Source: Oscillospiraceae bacterium
GTDB lineage: Bacteria; Bacillota; Clostridia; Oscillospirales; Acutalibacteraceae
Direction of reading: 5' to 3'
DNA length: 64,000 nucleotides
NCBI GenBank assembly: GCA_019417045.1
Contig: DXWE01000001.1
Location: forward strand, 1 to 64,000
The notes below the pieces were generated by a model. The model saw only the letters and a program-made list of their open reading frames with translations. It made no database searches and was not told the DNA's origin. Positions 29,673 through 38,679 of the stretch are shown piece after piece (position 1 is the stretch's first letter; every line of letters starts with the position of its first letter). The translations under genes and the position numbers were made by a program.

Positions 29673-32600
29673 ATGTATATTGCCGATCTGCACATCCATT
29701 CGCGGTTTTCCCGCGCGACCAGCCGGGAAGGAGACCTGCCGCATCTCGAGTTCTGGGCGCGGCGAAAGGGGATCTCGCTCGTTGGCACGGGGGATTTCAC
29801 CCATCCGCAGTGGCGAGAGGAGCTGAGAGAGCAGCTGGTCCCGGCGGAAGAGGGGCTCTACGCCCTGCGGGAGGACTGCCGGCTGCCGGATCCGCTGCTG
29901 CGGGACAGCCGGCCGGTCCGGTTTGTGCTCTCCAGCGAGATCAGCTCGATTTACAAGAAGAACGGGAAGACCCGCAAGGTGCACAACGTCATCCTGCTGC
30001 CCGACCTGGAGGCGGCAGAGGCGCTGTCCGCCCGGCTGGAGCAGATCGGCAACATCCGCTCCGACGGGCGGCCGATCCTCGGGCTGGACAGCCGCGACCT
30101 GCTCGAGATCACGCTTGAGACCTGCGCGGACGCGATCTTCATCCCCGCCCACATCTGGACGCCCCATTTCTCCCTGTTCGGGGCGTTTTCGGGGTTTGAC
30201 ACGATCGAGGAGTGTTTTGAGGACCTCACCCCCCACATCCATGCGCTCGAGACCGGGCTGTCCTCCGATCCGCCGATGAACTGGCGGGTCTCGGCGCTCG
30301 ACCGCTTCACCCTTGTCTCCCATTCGGACGCGCACTCCCCCCAAAAGCTCGGCCGGGAGGCGGATCTGCTCGACACCACACTCTCCTATCCGGCGCTGAA
30401 ACACGCGCTGGAGACCGGGGATGGGTTTGCCGGCACACTCGAGTTCTTCCCGGAGGAGGGAAAATACCACCTCGACGGCCACCGCAACTGCGGGGTGTGC
30501 CTCTCCCCGCAGGAGACGATCGCCTGCGGCGGGCGGTGCCCGGTGTGCGGTAAAAAGCTCACGATCGGGGTGGAGCACCGGGTGGAGGAGCTCGCCGACC
30601 GGCCGGCAGGGTTCCGCCCGGCGGGCGCCAGGCCGTTTGAGAGCCTCGCTCCGCTGCCGGAGGTGATTGCCGCCTCCACCGGGCTGTCCGCAGCCGGCAA
30701 ACGCACCAACGAGATATACGAGACGCTGCTCTCCTCCCTCGGCCCGGAATTTCATATCCTGCGGGAGGCGCCGCTGGCCGATGTCGAGCAGGCGGCGGGT
30801 TCCTGCATTGCGGAGGGGCTTCGCCGGCTGCGGGCCGGGCAGGTGGTGCGCGATCCCGGCTATGACGGCGCGTATGGCACGGTCTCGCTGCTCTCGCCCG
30901 AGGAGATCGAGCAGCTGAACGGCCAGGTCTCCCTCTTCGGCGCGGCCGCGCCGCCTGCCGTTCCCACACGGCGGATCCGGCGTGCACAAACACCGCCGGC
31001 CCCCGCTTATGACGCGGAGATGGCCGCCCCGCTCGCGCCGCCGGCGCCGGAGGTGCTCAACGAAGAGCAGGCGCGGGCGGTGACGGCTGCCGAGCCGGCG
31101 GTGGCGGTGATCGCGGGGCCGGGCACCGGCAAGACAAAGACGCTTGTCGCCCGCATTGCGTGGCTGGTCGAAGCGCAGGGGGTATCCCCCGGCGCCATCA
31201 CGGCCGTCACCTTCACCAATCTCGCCGCCGCTGAAATGCGGCAGCGACTGGAGACGCGGCTGGGCAAGCACGCTGCACAGGAGATGGCGATCGGCACCTT
31301 CCACTCCCTCTGTCTCGACCTGCTCGGCCAAGACGTCCGGCTGCTCAGCGAACCGGACGCGTGGGAGCTGGCTGAATCCGTGCTCTCCGCCTGCGGGCTG
31401 CGCCTCTCCCCCCGCCGGTTCCTCCGGCAGGTGTCGGCGGTCAAAAACGGGGTGGCGGACACGCCCGACCCCGATACCCCCGACGGGCGGGCGTTCGCCC
31501 TCTATCAGGACCGGCTGCGGCAGGAAGGCGTGTTCGATTTCGACGATCTGCTGTTGCAGGCGCTGGAGCGGGAAACCACCTCCCCCGCGTTTGCCCACCT
31601 GCTGGTGGACGAATTCCAGGATATCAACGCGCTGCAATACCGGCTGATCCGGCAGTGGAGCGCCGGCGGCAGGAGTCTCTTTGTCATCGGTGACCCGGAC
31701 CAGTCGATCTACGGGTTCCGGGGCGCGGACGCCGGCTGTTTTGACCGGCTGCAGGCGGACCTGCCCGGTCTGGTGCAGATCCGGCTACTACACAACTACC
31801 GCAGCACGCCGGAGATCCTCGCCTGTGCGCTGCCCGCCATCTCCCGCAACCCGGGCGGAGCACGACAACTGCACGCCCGGCGGCCGTCCGGCGTGCCGGT
31901 GCGGCTGTTGCAGGCGGACACCGAGTTTGCCGAGGCGGTGGGGATCGCCAAGGAGATCGGCCGTCTTGCCGGTGGGGTGGACATGCTGGAGGCGCGCGAC
32001 CACGGGCGCGAGACACGTTCCTTTTCGGATATGGCGGTGCTGTGCCGCACCCACCGGCAGCAGGAGCTGATCGAGCGCTGCCTGCGCCACGACAGCCTCC
32101 CCTGCATTGTTTCCGGCCGGGAGGACTATCTCGAGGACCGGGCGGTGCGCGGGATCCTCGGCTTTTTCCGGTTTCTGCTCGACTGCCGCGACCGTCTCTC
32201 GCTGCAGGCGTGCCTGCTGCACCTCTGGAACTGTCCGCGGCCGCTCGTCGACTCGCTGCTTTTGCTGTGCCGGGACGCCGCGGATCCCGGGGACCTGCGG
32301 CGGCGTGCGGCACAGGCCGGGCTCGCGGAGGAGCCGCTGCGCCCCTTCTGGGAGGCGGTGGACGCCTGCCTGCCCACCGCTCTCAAAGAAAAGCCGCAAA
32401 AGCTGCTCGACCGGCTGTGGGAGGGCCGGGAGAGCACCGCGCCGGTCGGCCGGCTGCGACAGGCGGCAGGGTTGCACCGCCGCCTGCCGGAGTTCCTTCG
32501 TACCCTGCTGCTCGGACAGGAGGCGGACGTCCGCCGGGCAGACGGCAAAAGCTACGCCGCCGGCGCGGTCCGCGTGATGACGCTCCACGGTGCGAAGGGG

Positions 32601-32858
32601 CTCGAGTTTCCGGTGGTGTTCCTCTTTGGGCTGACCAGAGGTGCGCTGCCGCTCGAATCCCCCGGACGGCAGGCGGATCCCGAGGAGGAGCGGCGGCTGT
32701 TTTTCGTCGGACTGACCCGCGCGCGGGACGAGCTGCTGCTCACCACCTCGGGCGAGCCGTCCCCCTTTCTCGCCGAGCTGCCGGACGAAACCTATCGGCA
32801 CGAGGCGCTCGCCTCCTTCCGGCGGGAACCGGAGCCGGAACAGCTCAGCCTGTTTTGA
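29673..32858 (+). CDS. EndoQ-like PHP nuclease fused to UvrD/Rep helicase
   Basis: 1061 residues. Residues 1-250 are a PHP domain (DLHIHSRFSRATS, GTGDFTHP, SHSDAHSP; metal ligands visible), then a four-Cys zinc site (C273, C276, C289, C292), the arrangement of Endonuclease Q, which nicks DNA at deaminated bases. From about 460 follows an SF1A helicase: LNEEQARAV Q-motif, GPGTGKT at 482-488, LLVDEFQD, GDPDQSIYGFRGA, and a late TLHGAKGLEFPVVF and GLTRARDELLL. The fusion suggests nicking and unwinding in one DNA repair enzyme; activity is inferred. Single gene, ended by the hairpin at 32877-32910. Confidence 0.9.
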   Translation: MYIADLHIHSRFSRATSREGDLPHLEFWARRKGISLVGTGDFTHPQWREELREQLVPAEEGLYALREDCRLPDPLLRDSRPVRFVLSSEISSIYKKNGKTRKVHNVILLPDLEAAEALSARLEQIGNIRSDGRPILGLDSRDLLEITLETCADAIFIPAHIWTPHFSLFGAFSGFDTIEECFEDLTPHIHALETGLSSDPPMNWRVSALDRFTLVSHSDAHSPQKLGREADLLDTTLSYPALKHALETGDGFAGTLEFFPEEGKYHLDGHRNCGVCLSPQETIACGGRCPVCGKKLTIGVEHRVEELADRPAGFRPAGARPFESLAPLPEVIAASTGLSAAGKRTNEIYETLLSSLGPEFHILREAPLADVEQAAGSCIAEGLRRLRAGQVVRDPGYDGAYGTVSLLSPEEIEQLNGQVSLFGAAAPPAVPTRRIRRAQTPPAPAYDAEMAAPLAPPAPEVLNEEQARAVTAAEPAVAVIAGPGTGKTKTLVARIAWLVEAQGVSPGAITAVTFTNLAAAEMRQRLETRLGKHAAQEMAIGTFHSLCLDLLGQDVRLLSEPDAWELAESVLSACGLRLSPRRFLRQVSAVKNGVADTPDPDTPDGRAFALYQDRLRQEGVFDFDDLLLQALERETTSPAFAHLLVDEFQDINALQYRLIRQWSAGGRSLFVIGDPDQSIYGFRGADAGCFDRLQADLPGLVQIRLLHNYRSTPEILACALPAISRNPGGARQLHARRPSGVPVRLLQADTEFAEAVGIAKEIGRLAGGVDMLEARDHGRETRSFSDMAVLCRTHRQQELIERCLRHDSLPCIVSGREDYLEDRAVRGILGFFRFLLDCRDRLSLQACLLHLWNCPRPLVDSLLLLCRDAADPGDLRRRAAQAGLAEEPLRPFWEAVDACLPTALKEKPQKLLDRLWEGRESTAPVGRLRQAAGLHRRLPEFLRTLLLGQEADVRRADGKSYAAGAVRVMTLHGAKGLEFPVVFLFGLTRGALPLESPGRQADPEEERRLFFVGLTRARDELLLTTSGEPSPFLAELPDETYRHEALASFRREPEPEQLSLF

Positions 32859-32876
32859 TTGTAGACAGACAACAGG

Positions 32877-32910
32877 AGGCCCTGCGGCTATAAAGCCGCA
32901 GGGCCTTTCT
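32877..32910 (+). terminator. Terminator of the EndoQ/UvrD fusion gene
   Basis: Thirteen-base perfect arms (AGGCCCTGCGGCT and AGCCGCAGGGCCT) around ATAA, followed by TTCT. Being symmetrical, it may also serve the convergent lipoprotein gene. Confidence 0.85.
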
Positions 32911-32923
32911 GGCGAAGATCCGT

Positions 32924-34129
32924 TTACAGGCGGTTGCCGTCCAAGTCGATGCGGAAGGTCTCGGTTTCAAACTGGTTCTTCTGCTGTTCCACCTCGATCG
33001 TCTGCGCGTCGATAAACCGCATGCGCAGATACGGCTGCTCGTTGATCGCTGTGCCGTCCTGCGCGATCAGGTACCACTGGAGCTCGGTCGCGTCCTGTTC
33101 CCGCGAGGCGATCCCGCTGCGGGACACCGTGCCGTCCTCCGACCGCCAGAATTCGATCTGGCGGTACCGCTGCACGCCGGTCTCCCGGCCTGCTCCGTCC
33201 AGGATTCGGCAACGGTTGTACCCGCCGACCACGCTCACCACAATCAGATCCGGGGAATACACGGTGACGCTGGTGTATTTCGGCTCCAGGATCACCGTGC
33301 CGTCCGCTTTTTGCAGGCCGCACCGGTGGGTGAGATTCTCGCCCGCATAGGTATCGGTCAGCACCAGCGACCCGATCCCGGTGTCCCGGGTCAGCACCTG
33401 CGTGGAGAAATCGCAGGCCACCGCGCCCGTCTCATCCAACGCATAACAATGCCCCTCACTGTCCGCAGCCAGCGCCAGGTCCTGCCGGTAGGGGTCAAAC
33501 AGGACCCGCTCCCATGTCCCCTCTGTCAGCCGGCTGCCGTTGAGGTCGATCAGGAAAGCCCCCTCGTCGTCTCCCGCAATCAGGAACGACCCTGTATAGT
33601 GCCCGTCCTCCGCAAACGCCAGCTCGTTGCTGGAGAGCCCGCCACACGGGGGATATACCACCGCGCCGCTCTGGTCGACCAGGCTCTCCTGCACGTCGTC
33701 GTCCAGCGGATGCCCGGTCGTGACGATGAACCTCTCGGGTGTCAGCGGCTCCACCACCGTGTACTCCGCCGGGATCACCACCTCGCCGGACGCGTCGGCC
33801 AGGCCGTACAGCCGGGACTCCCGCAGCTGCGGCGGGTCCTCCGGCACCGAAAAGACAAACAGCGTGTTGTCAAAATAGCCCTGCTCCAGCTGGGCGCCCG
33901 GAATGTCCAGCGGGATGTCCGGCAGGGTGGTGGTTGCGGTCGGTTCCGTGGTTGCGGTGGTGGTTTTGGCCACCGGCGTTGCCGTCGAGGAAGGCGCATC
34001 GGTGGTAGTGGAGGTCTCCGATTCCGAGGATGCCGGCGCGCTGCAACCCGTAAGGCACCACGCGATTGCCAGGGCAAGGCAGAGCAAACCGGTGATTAGC
34101 CGTTTCCTGTTCGGCCGGTTACTGTTCAT
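32924..34129 (-). CDS. Lipoprotein with WG-repeat-like beta domain
   Basis: About 401 residues. Basic N-terminus, lipobox AWCLTGC, then a Thr/Ser/Ala-rich tether (about 25-75) and a beta-rich region of repeated GLADASGEVVIPAEYTVVEP-type units, as in WG/KWG repeat proteins (also GLQKADGTVILEPKYTSVTV). No catalytic residues are visible. Start ATG 34129 has GGAGGGG five bases upstream. It stands alone between the fusion gene terminator and the broken peptidase gene, and its function is unknown. Confidence 0.7.
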   Translation of the reverse strand: MNSNRPNRKRLITGLLCLALAIAWCLTGCSAPASSESETSTTTDAPSSTATPVAKTTTATTEPTATTTLPDIPLDIPGAQLEQGYFDNTLFVFSVPEDPPQLRESRLYGLADASGEVVIPAEYTVVEPLTPERFIVTTGHPLDDDVQESLVDQSGAVVYPPCGGLSSNELAFAEDGHYTGSFLIAGDDEGAFLIDLNGSRLTEGTWERVLFDPYRQDLALAADSEGHCYALDETGAVACDFSTQVLTRDTGIGSLVLTDTYAGENLTHRCGLQKADGTVILEPKYTSVTVYSPDLIVVSVVGGYNRCRILDGAGRETGVQRYRQIEFWRSEDGTVSRSGIASREQDATELQWYLIAQDGTAINEQPYLRMRFIDAQTIEVEQQKNQFETETFRIDLDGNRL

Positions 34130-34191
34130 ATTACCCCTCCTTTTCAAGCCATCTGACGTCTGCGTCACAATCTCACGTACGATACACAGCG

Positions 34192-35869
34192 TCAATTGAT
34201 CCAGTACATGGAGGTCGCGCTGCTTAACCCCATATCAAAGCCTGATACTAAATAGGTTTTACTGTCCCCAAAAAGTACATTCATCCCTTCATTGCTGTTG
34301 GCAGTACCGGGATCATACACTTTAAATCTTTCATAAGAGAAGAGATCGCTCCCTAAATCCTCTGTAAATACAATGGCATGTGTAAAACCGGATTTGTTAA
34401 AGAAAACAATGACCCCACCGGAGGTGCTTGCCAGCTTGGCTCCTATTGCATTTGCCTTTTGCGTGACGGTTCCGGTCAACGATGCGCTGCCGTATGACAT
34501 AATCCCTGAGGAATCGGCAAAATGGGTACGAATATTGTTATAGACTACATTCACCGGATCATAACCCGTGGAGATCCGGTACTCGCCACCCGTATACGTG
34601 ACCTGCGACCCGTCCTGCGCAATGTTGGCCAGCATCGCAGTATAGGGATCTGCATACATCCGCCCTTCATAATCCGTGCGGAAATCCGTACCGGTCATCC
34701 AATAATTCCTGTTGCGTAGAACCATTGCCCAGCAGGCCAGAAAACAGCCATAGCGCATATGGTCTTCCTTGCTTGACCCGGAGTTCCCATTTACCATGAA
34801 TGGCGCGGAATAGCCGTCATAGGAAAAATACAAATTGTCCAGTTTCTCGGTATTCCACAGTTCCCAGCCTGCATAACTGGACGTCATCTGGCTGTACCAC
34901 GTGTTTAATGGGCGGTAATTGGCGTGCAGAGTATAGCTGTCATGATTCCCTGCACCGTCAGGTCTGTTCACATAAATATAATAGGAGGACATGCCGTTCA
35001 CATTGAAGCGTACGAATTCATCCACTCCCGCACCAGACGCCCGACTATACGCAATTTCCGTGTGAGAACTGTTATATATTGTCAAATTCATATTGGCGCT
35101 GGACGGCACGCTAAAAGTGACGTCTACCACGCCGTTTGACACACAATCGATCCGGTAATAATCCACATCTCCCGCATACGAGATAAAGCCCACTACTGAT
35201 TGTCCTCTGGGAATGACCTGAGCACTGCTGAAAGAGTTGTTCGATTCCGATTCAGTGGTATGCCCGGTATTCCTGGCGAGGGGGTTGACAGAAATCACGG
35301 GATGGAAGATCAGATCCACAAACGGCGTGTTGTCAAAATCCAGCTTGCAGGAGAACTTGCCCACGAAATCCCCGTACCCGTCCAGCCAGATCTCAAAGTC
35401 ATACACGGTATCCAGTTCGATCTGCTCAATCGAAGTCGGCTGTTCGGTGGAGATCTGCCTGCTCAATCGAAGTCGGCTGTTCGGTGGAGATCTGCTGATC
35501 CAGCAGCGCCGCTTGTGCAGAGGAGTTTGCAGCGGCTATGTACAGCCGGCAGTCCTCATAGGCGGCGGCAAAGCTCTCCGGGGTGAGCACCAGCGCATAT
35601 TCCAGCTCTTCCAGATCCAGCTCCGGCTGCGGCAGGGCCGTGATCGGCATTCCCTCGGGCGGCAGCTCCTCCTGCTGGATTTCAGCCGGTTCCTCCCGAT
35701 ACGGGATCGTGTCTTCATCCAGCACCAGATCAAACGCAAACGGAAATACCGGATCGCTATCGACTCCTGCCGCCGTCTGCGCCGCTGCGGTTCCATACCC
35801 GGTCAGGGAGATAACAAACAGAAAGGCCACAAACCGGGAAATCCTGCCGATCCTTTTCTTTTTCCTCAT
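34192..35869 (-). pseudogene. Secreted papain-like cysteine peptidase, frameshifted by a 37-bp tandem duplication
   Basis: An intact start (ATG 35869, AGAGGA upstream) encodes a signal peptide and about 130 residues, then the frame is lost inside a perfect 37-bp tandem duplication at 35422-35495 and stops at 35426. Removing one copy joins it to the frame running to 34192. The joined protein (about 545 residues) has a signal peptide, an acidic region, a PPC-like beta sandwich (ESNNSFSSAQVIPRGQSVVG) and a C39/papain-like domain with catalytic candidates Cys in YGCFLACWAMVL, His in GFTHAIVFT and Asp in KVYDPG. Because 37 is not a multiple of three, loss or gain of one copy would switch the gene on or off. 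As it stands it is off. Confidence 0.85.
35422..35495. repeat. Perfect 37-bp tandem duplication inside the cysteine peptidase gene
   Basis: Positions 35422-35458 and 35459-35495 are identical base for base. The repeat encodes the same ISTEQPTSIEQ peptide in two frames, which shows directly that the second copy was added to a working frame. Confidence 0.95.
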
Positions 35870-35952
35870 AACAGATTCCTCTTTTTTGTTGTCCGTCCCG
35901 TTGCCTGGGGTTTCCGACACTGGCCCTCCTTTCCCTTTATTTGACTATATTC

Positions 35953-35981
35953 AGTATATCCTCTCAGCGGGTAAATGTCAA
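35953..35981 (-). promoter_or_regulatory. Sigma-A promoter of the cysteine peptidase gene
   Basis: Minus strand TTGACA (35976-35981), 17-bp spacer, TATACT (35953-35958). It predicts a leader of about 77 nt. The promoter is near consensus, so the broken gene is probably still transcribed. Confidence 0.85.
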
Positions 35982-36833
35982 TATAGTTAGTATAAATTAT
36001 TATTGATAAAAATTATTATATGATATGTATAATTATATGGTAATGCCTTTCGGAATCTTCTGCCACGGTCACTCCACATGGCAAACGGCTCCCGAAAGGC
36101 TTTTCACAGAAACACCGCCTTGTCCTGCAGCTCCTCTGTCTCCAGCACGCCGCTCATATACCCCAAAAAGGGGTCGTAGTTCCCTGTCCATTGATAAATA
36201 CCCGGGGCAATCTCCGGCAGCCGCCGCGCCTGCACCTTTTCCCGGCGGACAGCAACAGATTGCTGTTGCAGCAGTATACCGCTGTTTCTCCCTCTAACAT
36301 CGGCCAAATTGGCCCGATGTTTTGATGGATTGCAGAAAAAGTCAACAGACAGCGGATTGTGCTAACCGCTGTCCGTTGATAACTTCTACATCATGCAGAG
36401 AGAAAGGTTCAAACCATAAGGACTGGAAAGAAATTTGCCCCCTGCTGCTTATTTCCCTTTCCTATGTTTTCGCATGGCGGTCGGCCCTTCCTGGATGCCT
36501 ATGCTGACCGAGCTGCCTGACACACCCCTGGCTTCGACAATTTCCCCGCACTTCTTCCCCCACAGGTGGCACACTTCGATTTCTCCGGCCCTGTATCTTC
36601 GGCAGAGAGTGGACCTGGCAGAGCAGGCGATACCGCTCTGTCAGGTCCAGAACCTTCTCGGGGGCAAGATCGCAGCTCCGGATAGCCGCTGTTTGGAACC
36701 CGTCCCCACACCGGGGGAATCGTGCACCCTGTGGGTGCACACGGGGCGGATCCAAAGGGAGCACAATCGGGGTGCTGTTGGCGATATACTCCGGGACCGG
36801 TTGGCCCGGAGTATATTGCACTTCGCCATGGGG
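35982..36833. other. Non-coding stretch rich in inverted repeats, possible gene remnants
   Basis: About 850 bp without a convincing gene. It holds several inverted repeats: GCCTTTCGG/CCGAAAGGC at 36045-36100 with TTTT after it on the plus strand; GCAACAG/CTGTTGC at 36252-36269; a terminator-like hairpin at 36296-36323; 14-base arms with one mismatch at 36342-36379; GTGCACCC/GGGTGCAC at 36722-36740; and ATATACTCCGGG/CCCGGAGTATAT at about 36785-36816. Minus-strand peptide-like pieces (one ending IYQWTGNYDPFLGYMSG near 36104-36180; one in shifting frames near 36430-36680 with a CHLWGKKCGEIVEARG segment) suggest eroded genes, perhaps from a mobile element. Confidence 0.5.
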
Positions 36834-37994
36834 CTATAAGGTATGCAGCGCATCAATCGGCTGCAGCCGGGATGCCTTGGCTGCCGGATAGCCGCCAAAC
36901 AACACGCCGATCACAGCGCAGAAAACAATCGCGGCGATTCCGACCCCCCAGTTCATGCCGATCGGTGAAGCCGAAACCAGACTGTAAATTTCTACTGTGC
37001 CAAATGATAAGAGCAGCCCGATGATCCCTCCGAGTACCGACAGAATACAGGCTTCACAGAGAAACTGGAGCATAATGTGCTTTCTCTTGGCGCCAACCGC
37101 TTTGCGGATCCCGATTTCCCGGGTGCGCTCCGTCACGGACACCAGCATGATATTCATGATGCCGATCCCTCCGACAAGAAGCGAAATGGCGGCGATCCCC
37201 GCCAAAAGCAGGGACATCGTGTTGGTCACGTCATCCATTGTGTCGAGCACATCCGCCTGATTGCTCACGGTATAGGCATCCTCGTCGCGCGTGGCCTGCA
37301 AAAGGAACATCTCGACGCTGCTGATCGCCGCGTTGACGGTGCTTTCGCTTGCCGCTTTGATATAAAAGCTGTTCACGCTTGTCTGCCCGGTCATACGGGA
37401 GGCGGTGGAATAGGGAATGAGGATCCGGCTGTCATCCGAACCCACAAGGCTGGAGCCCTGTTCTTCCAGCACCCCTACCACCTTGTAAATACTGTCGCCG
37501 ATGATGATGGTACCGCCAACAGCGTCCCAGGTGCCAAACAGGTCGGTTGCGACTTCCGTGCCGATCACACAGATATGGGTATTCCATTCTATGTCCGATT
37601 CCACGATTTTTCGGCCGCGCTGAATATCGATGTCCTGCACGTCAAAATAGGACGGAGTGATTCCCACAATCGAGTAGTTGCCGGTATTGCTGTTCTTTTT
37701 CACGGTCTGGCTGGTGGAAATAACAGGGGCCACACCGCTGATGGTGGGATAGGAAGCAAGGCTCTCCACCTCATCGGCCGTAACGGAAACGTCGTCACCC
37801 GATATGGTCGCCGTTATCTGCTGCGATCCCATGCTGGAAATACTGTCTGTGATCCCGCTTGTCGCCCCCTGCGTAATGGAAACCAGGATCACAACCGCCA
37901 TCACGCCGATAATGATCCCGAGCATCGTCAGGAAAGAGCGCATTTTATTATTAAAAATCCCTTTTAAGGAGAGCTTTATGATTTTCCAGGTCAT
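36834..37994 (-). CDS. MacB-like ABC transporter permease
   Basis: 386 residues. N-terminal membrane helix (MRSFLTMLGIIIGVMAVVIL), a large extracellular MacB_PCD domain (about 45-245), then three FtsX helices with the GIGIMNIMLVSVTERTREIGIRKAVGA signature. The NNKMRSFLTMLGI opening is typical of MacB/SalY-type permeases for peptide or antibiotic export. It overlaps the ATPase gene by four bases (ATGA). The stop is TAG. AAGGAGG precedes ATG 37994. It works with the ATPase and with the HlyD-like adaptor of the same operon, which is interrupted. Confidence 0.93.
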   Translation of the reverse strand: MTWKIIKLSLKGIFNNKMRSFLTMLGIIIGVMAVVILVSITQGATSGITDSISSMGSQQITATISGDDVSVTADEVESLASYPTISGVAPVISTSQTVKKNSNTGNYSIVGITPSYFDVQDIDIQRGRKIVESDIEWNTHICVIGTEVATDLFGTWDAVGGTIIIGDSIYKVVGVLEEQGSSLVGSDDSRILIPYSTASRMTGQTSVNSFYIKAASESTVNAAISSVEMFLLQATRDEDAYTVSNQADVLDTMDDVTNTMSLLLAGIAAISLLVGGIGIMNIMLVSVTERTREIGIRKAVGAKRKHIMLQFLCEACILSVLGGIIGLLLSFGTVEIYSLVSASPIGMNWGVGIAAIVFCAVIGVLFGGYPAAKASRLQPIDALHTL

Positions 37995-38668
37995 ACGGCG
38001 GCCTCCTTATCGCTCAGCCTTCCATCGCGAACATACACCTTCCGCTCTGCCTGATCCGCCACATGGATGTCATGAGTGATGAGTACGATGGTATTCCCGG
38101 CCTTCCACAAATCCTGAATAATCCCCATGATTTCCCTGCCGGACCTGGAATCCAGGTTGCCGGTCGGCTCGTCCGCCAGAATGATGGAGGGTTGGCTGGC
38201 CAGAACACGGGCAATGGCGACGCGCTGCTGCTGGCCGCCGGACAGCTGAGAGGGCTTATGCTGCATACGGTCTTCCAGGCCCACCTGTTTGAGCGTCTTC
38301 ATGACCCTTTCATGACGCTCTGCGGGTGAGAGTTTCCGATACAGAAGTGGCATCTCCACATTTTCATAAGCTGTCAGATCCGGAAGCAGATTGAACTGCT
38401 GAAAGATAAAACCGATTTTGATACCGCGGATTTCACTCAGCTGATCTTCCGTGCAGTTGTCGACATATTCCCCGTCAAGGATATACTCTCCGCTGTCGGG
38501 AATATCCAGGCAGCCGATGATGTTCATCAGTGTCGATTTTCCGCTGCCGGAGGGACCGAGAATGGATACAAATTCATGGGGTTTTACATGGAGATTGACA
38601 TCCTGCAAAACCGGCACGTCCATCTCACCGAGGGTATAGGACTTGTAGATGTGCTTGAGCCTTATCAT
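37991..38668 (-). CDS. MacB/LolD-like ABC transporter ATPase
   Basis: 225 residues. Walker [10 protein letters not shown]-loop FQQFN, signature [15 protein letters not shown], Walker [12 protein letters not shown] and H-loop THD are all intact. It is of the 3.A.1.122/125 group that powers MacAB-type efflux or lipoprotein release. It starts 11 bp after the adaptor gene stop and overlaps the permease start. Confidence 0.96.
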   Translation of the reverse strand: MIRLKHIYKSYTLGEMDVPVLQDVNLHVKPHEFVSILGPSGSGKSTLMNIIGCLDIPDSGEYILDGEYVDNCTEDQLSEIRGIKIGFIFQQFNLLPDLTAYENVEMPLLYRKLSPAERHERVMKTLKQVGLEDRMQHKPSQLSGGQQQRVAIARVLASQPSIILADEPTGNLDSRSGREIMGIIQDLWKAGNTIVLITHDIHVADQAERKVYVRDGRLSDKEAAV

Positions 38669-38679
38669 ATCCGTCCCCC

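Noticed and set aside
29088..31637. Minus-strand frame of 849 codons opposite the helicase fusion
   Set aside because: No motifs, and the plus strand carries intact PHP and UvrD motifs.
36104..36307. Small minus-strand frame with a protein-like end (IYQWTGNYDPFLGYM)
   Set aside because: No ribosome binding site or family match; kept only as a possible remnant in the non-coding block.
36400..36425. GGTTCAAACC resembling a tRNA T-loop
   Set aside because: No acceptor stem or anticodon arm can be built around it.
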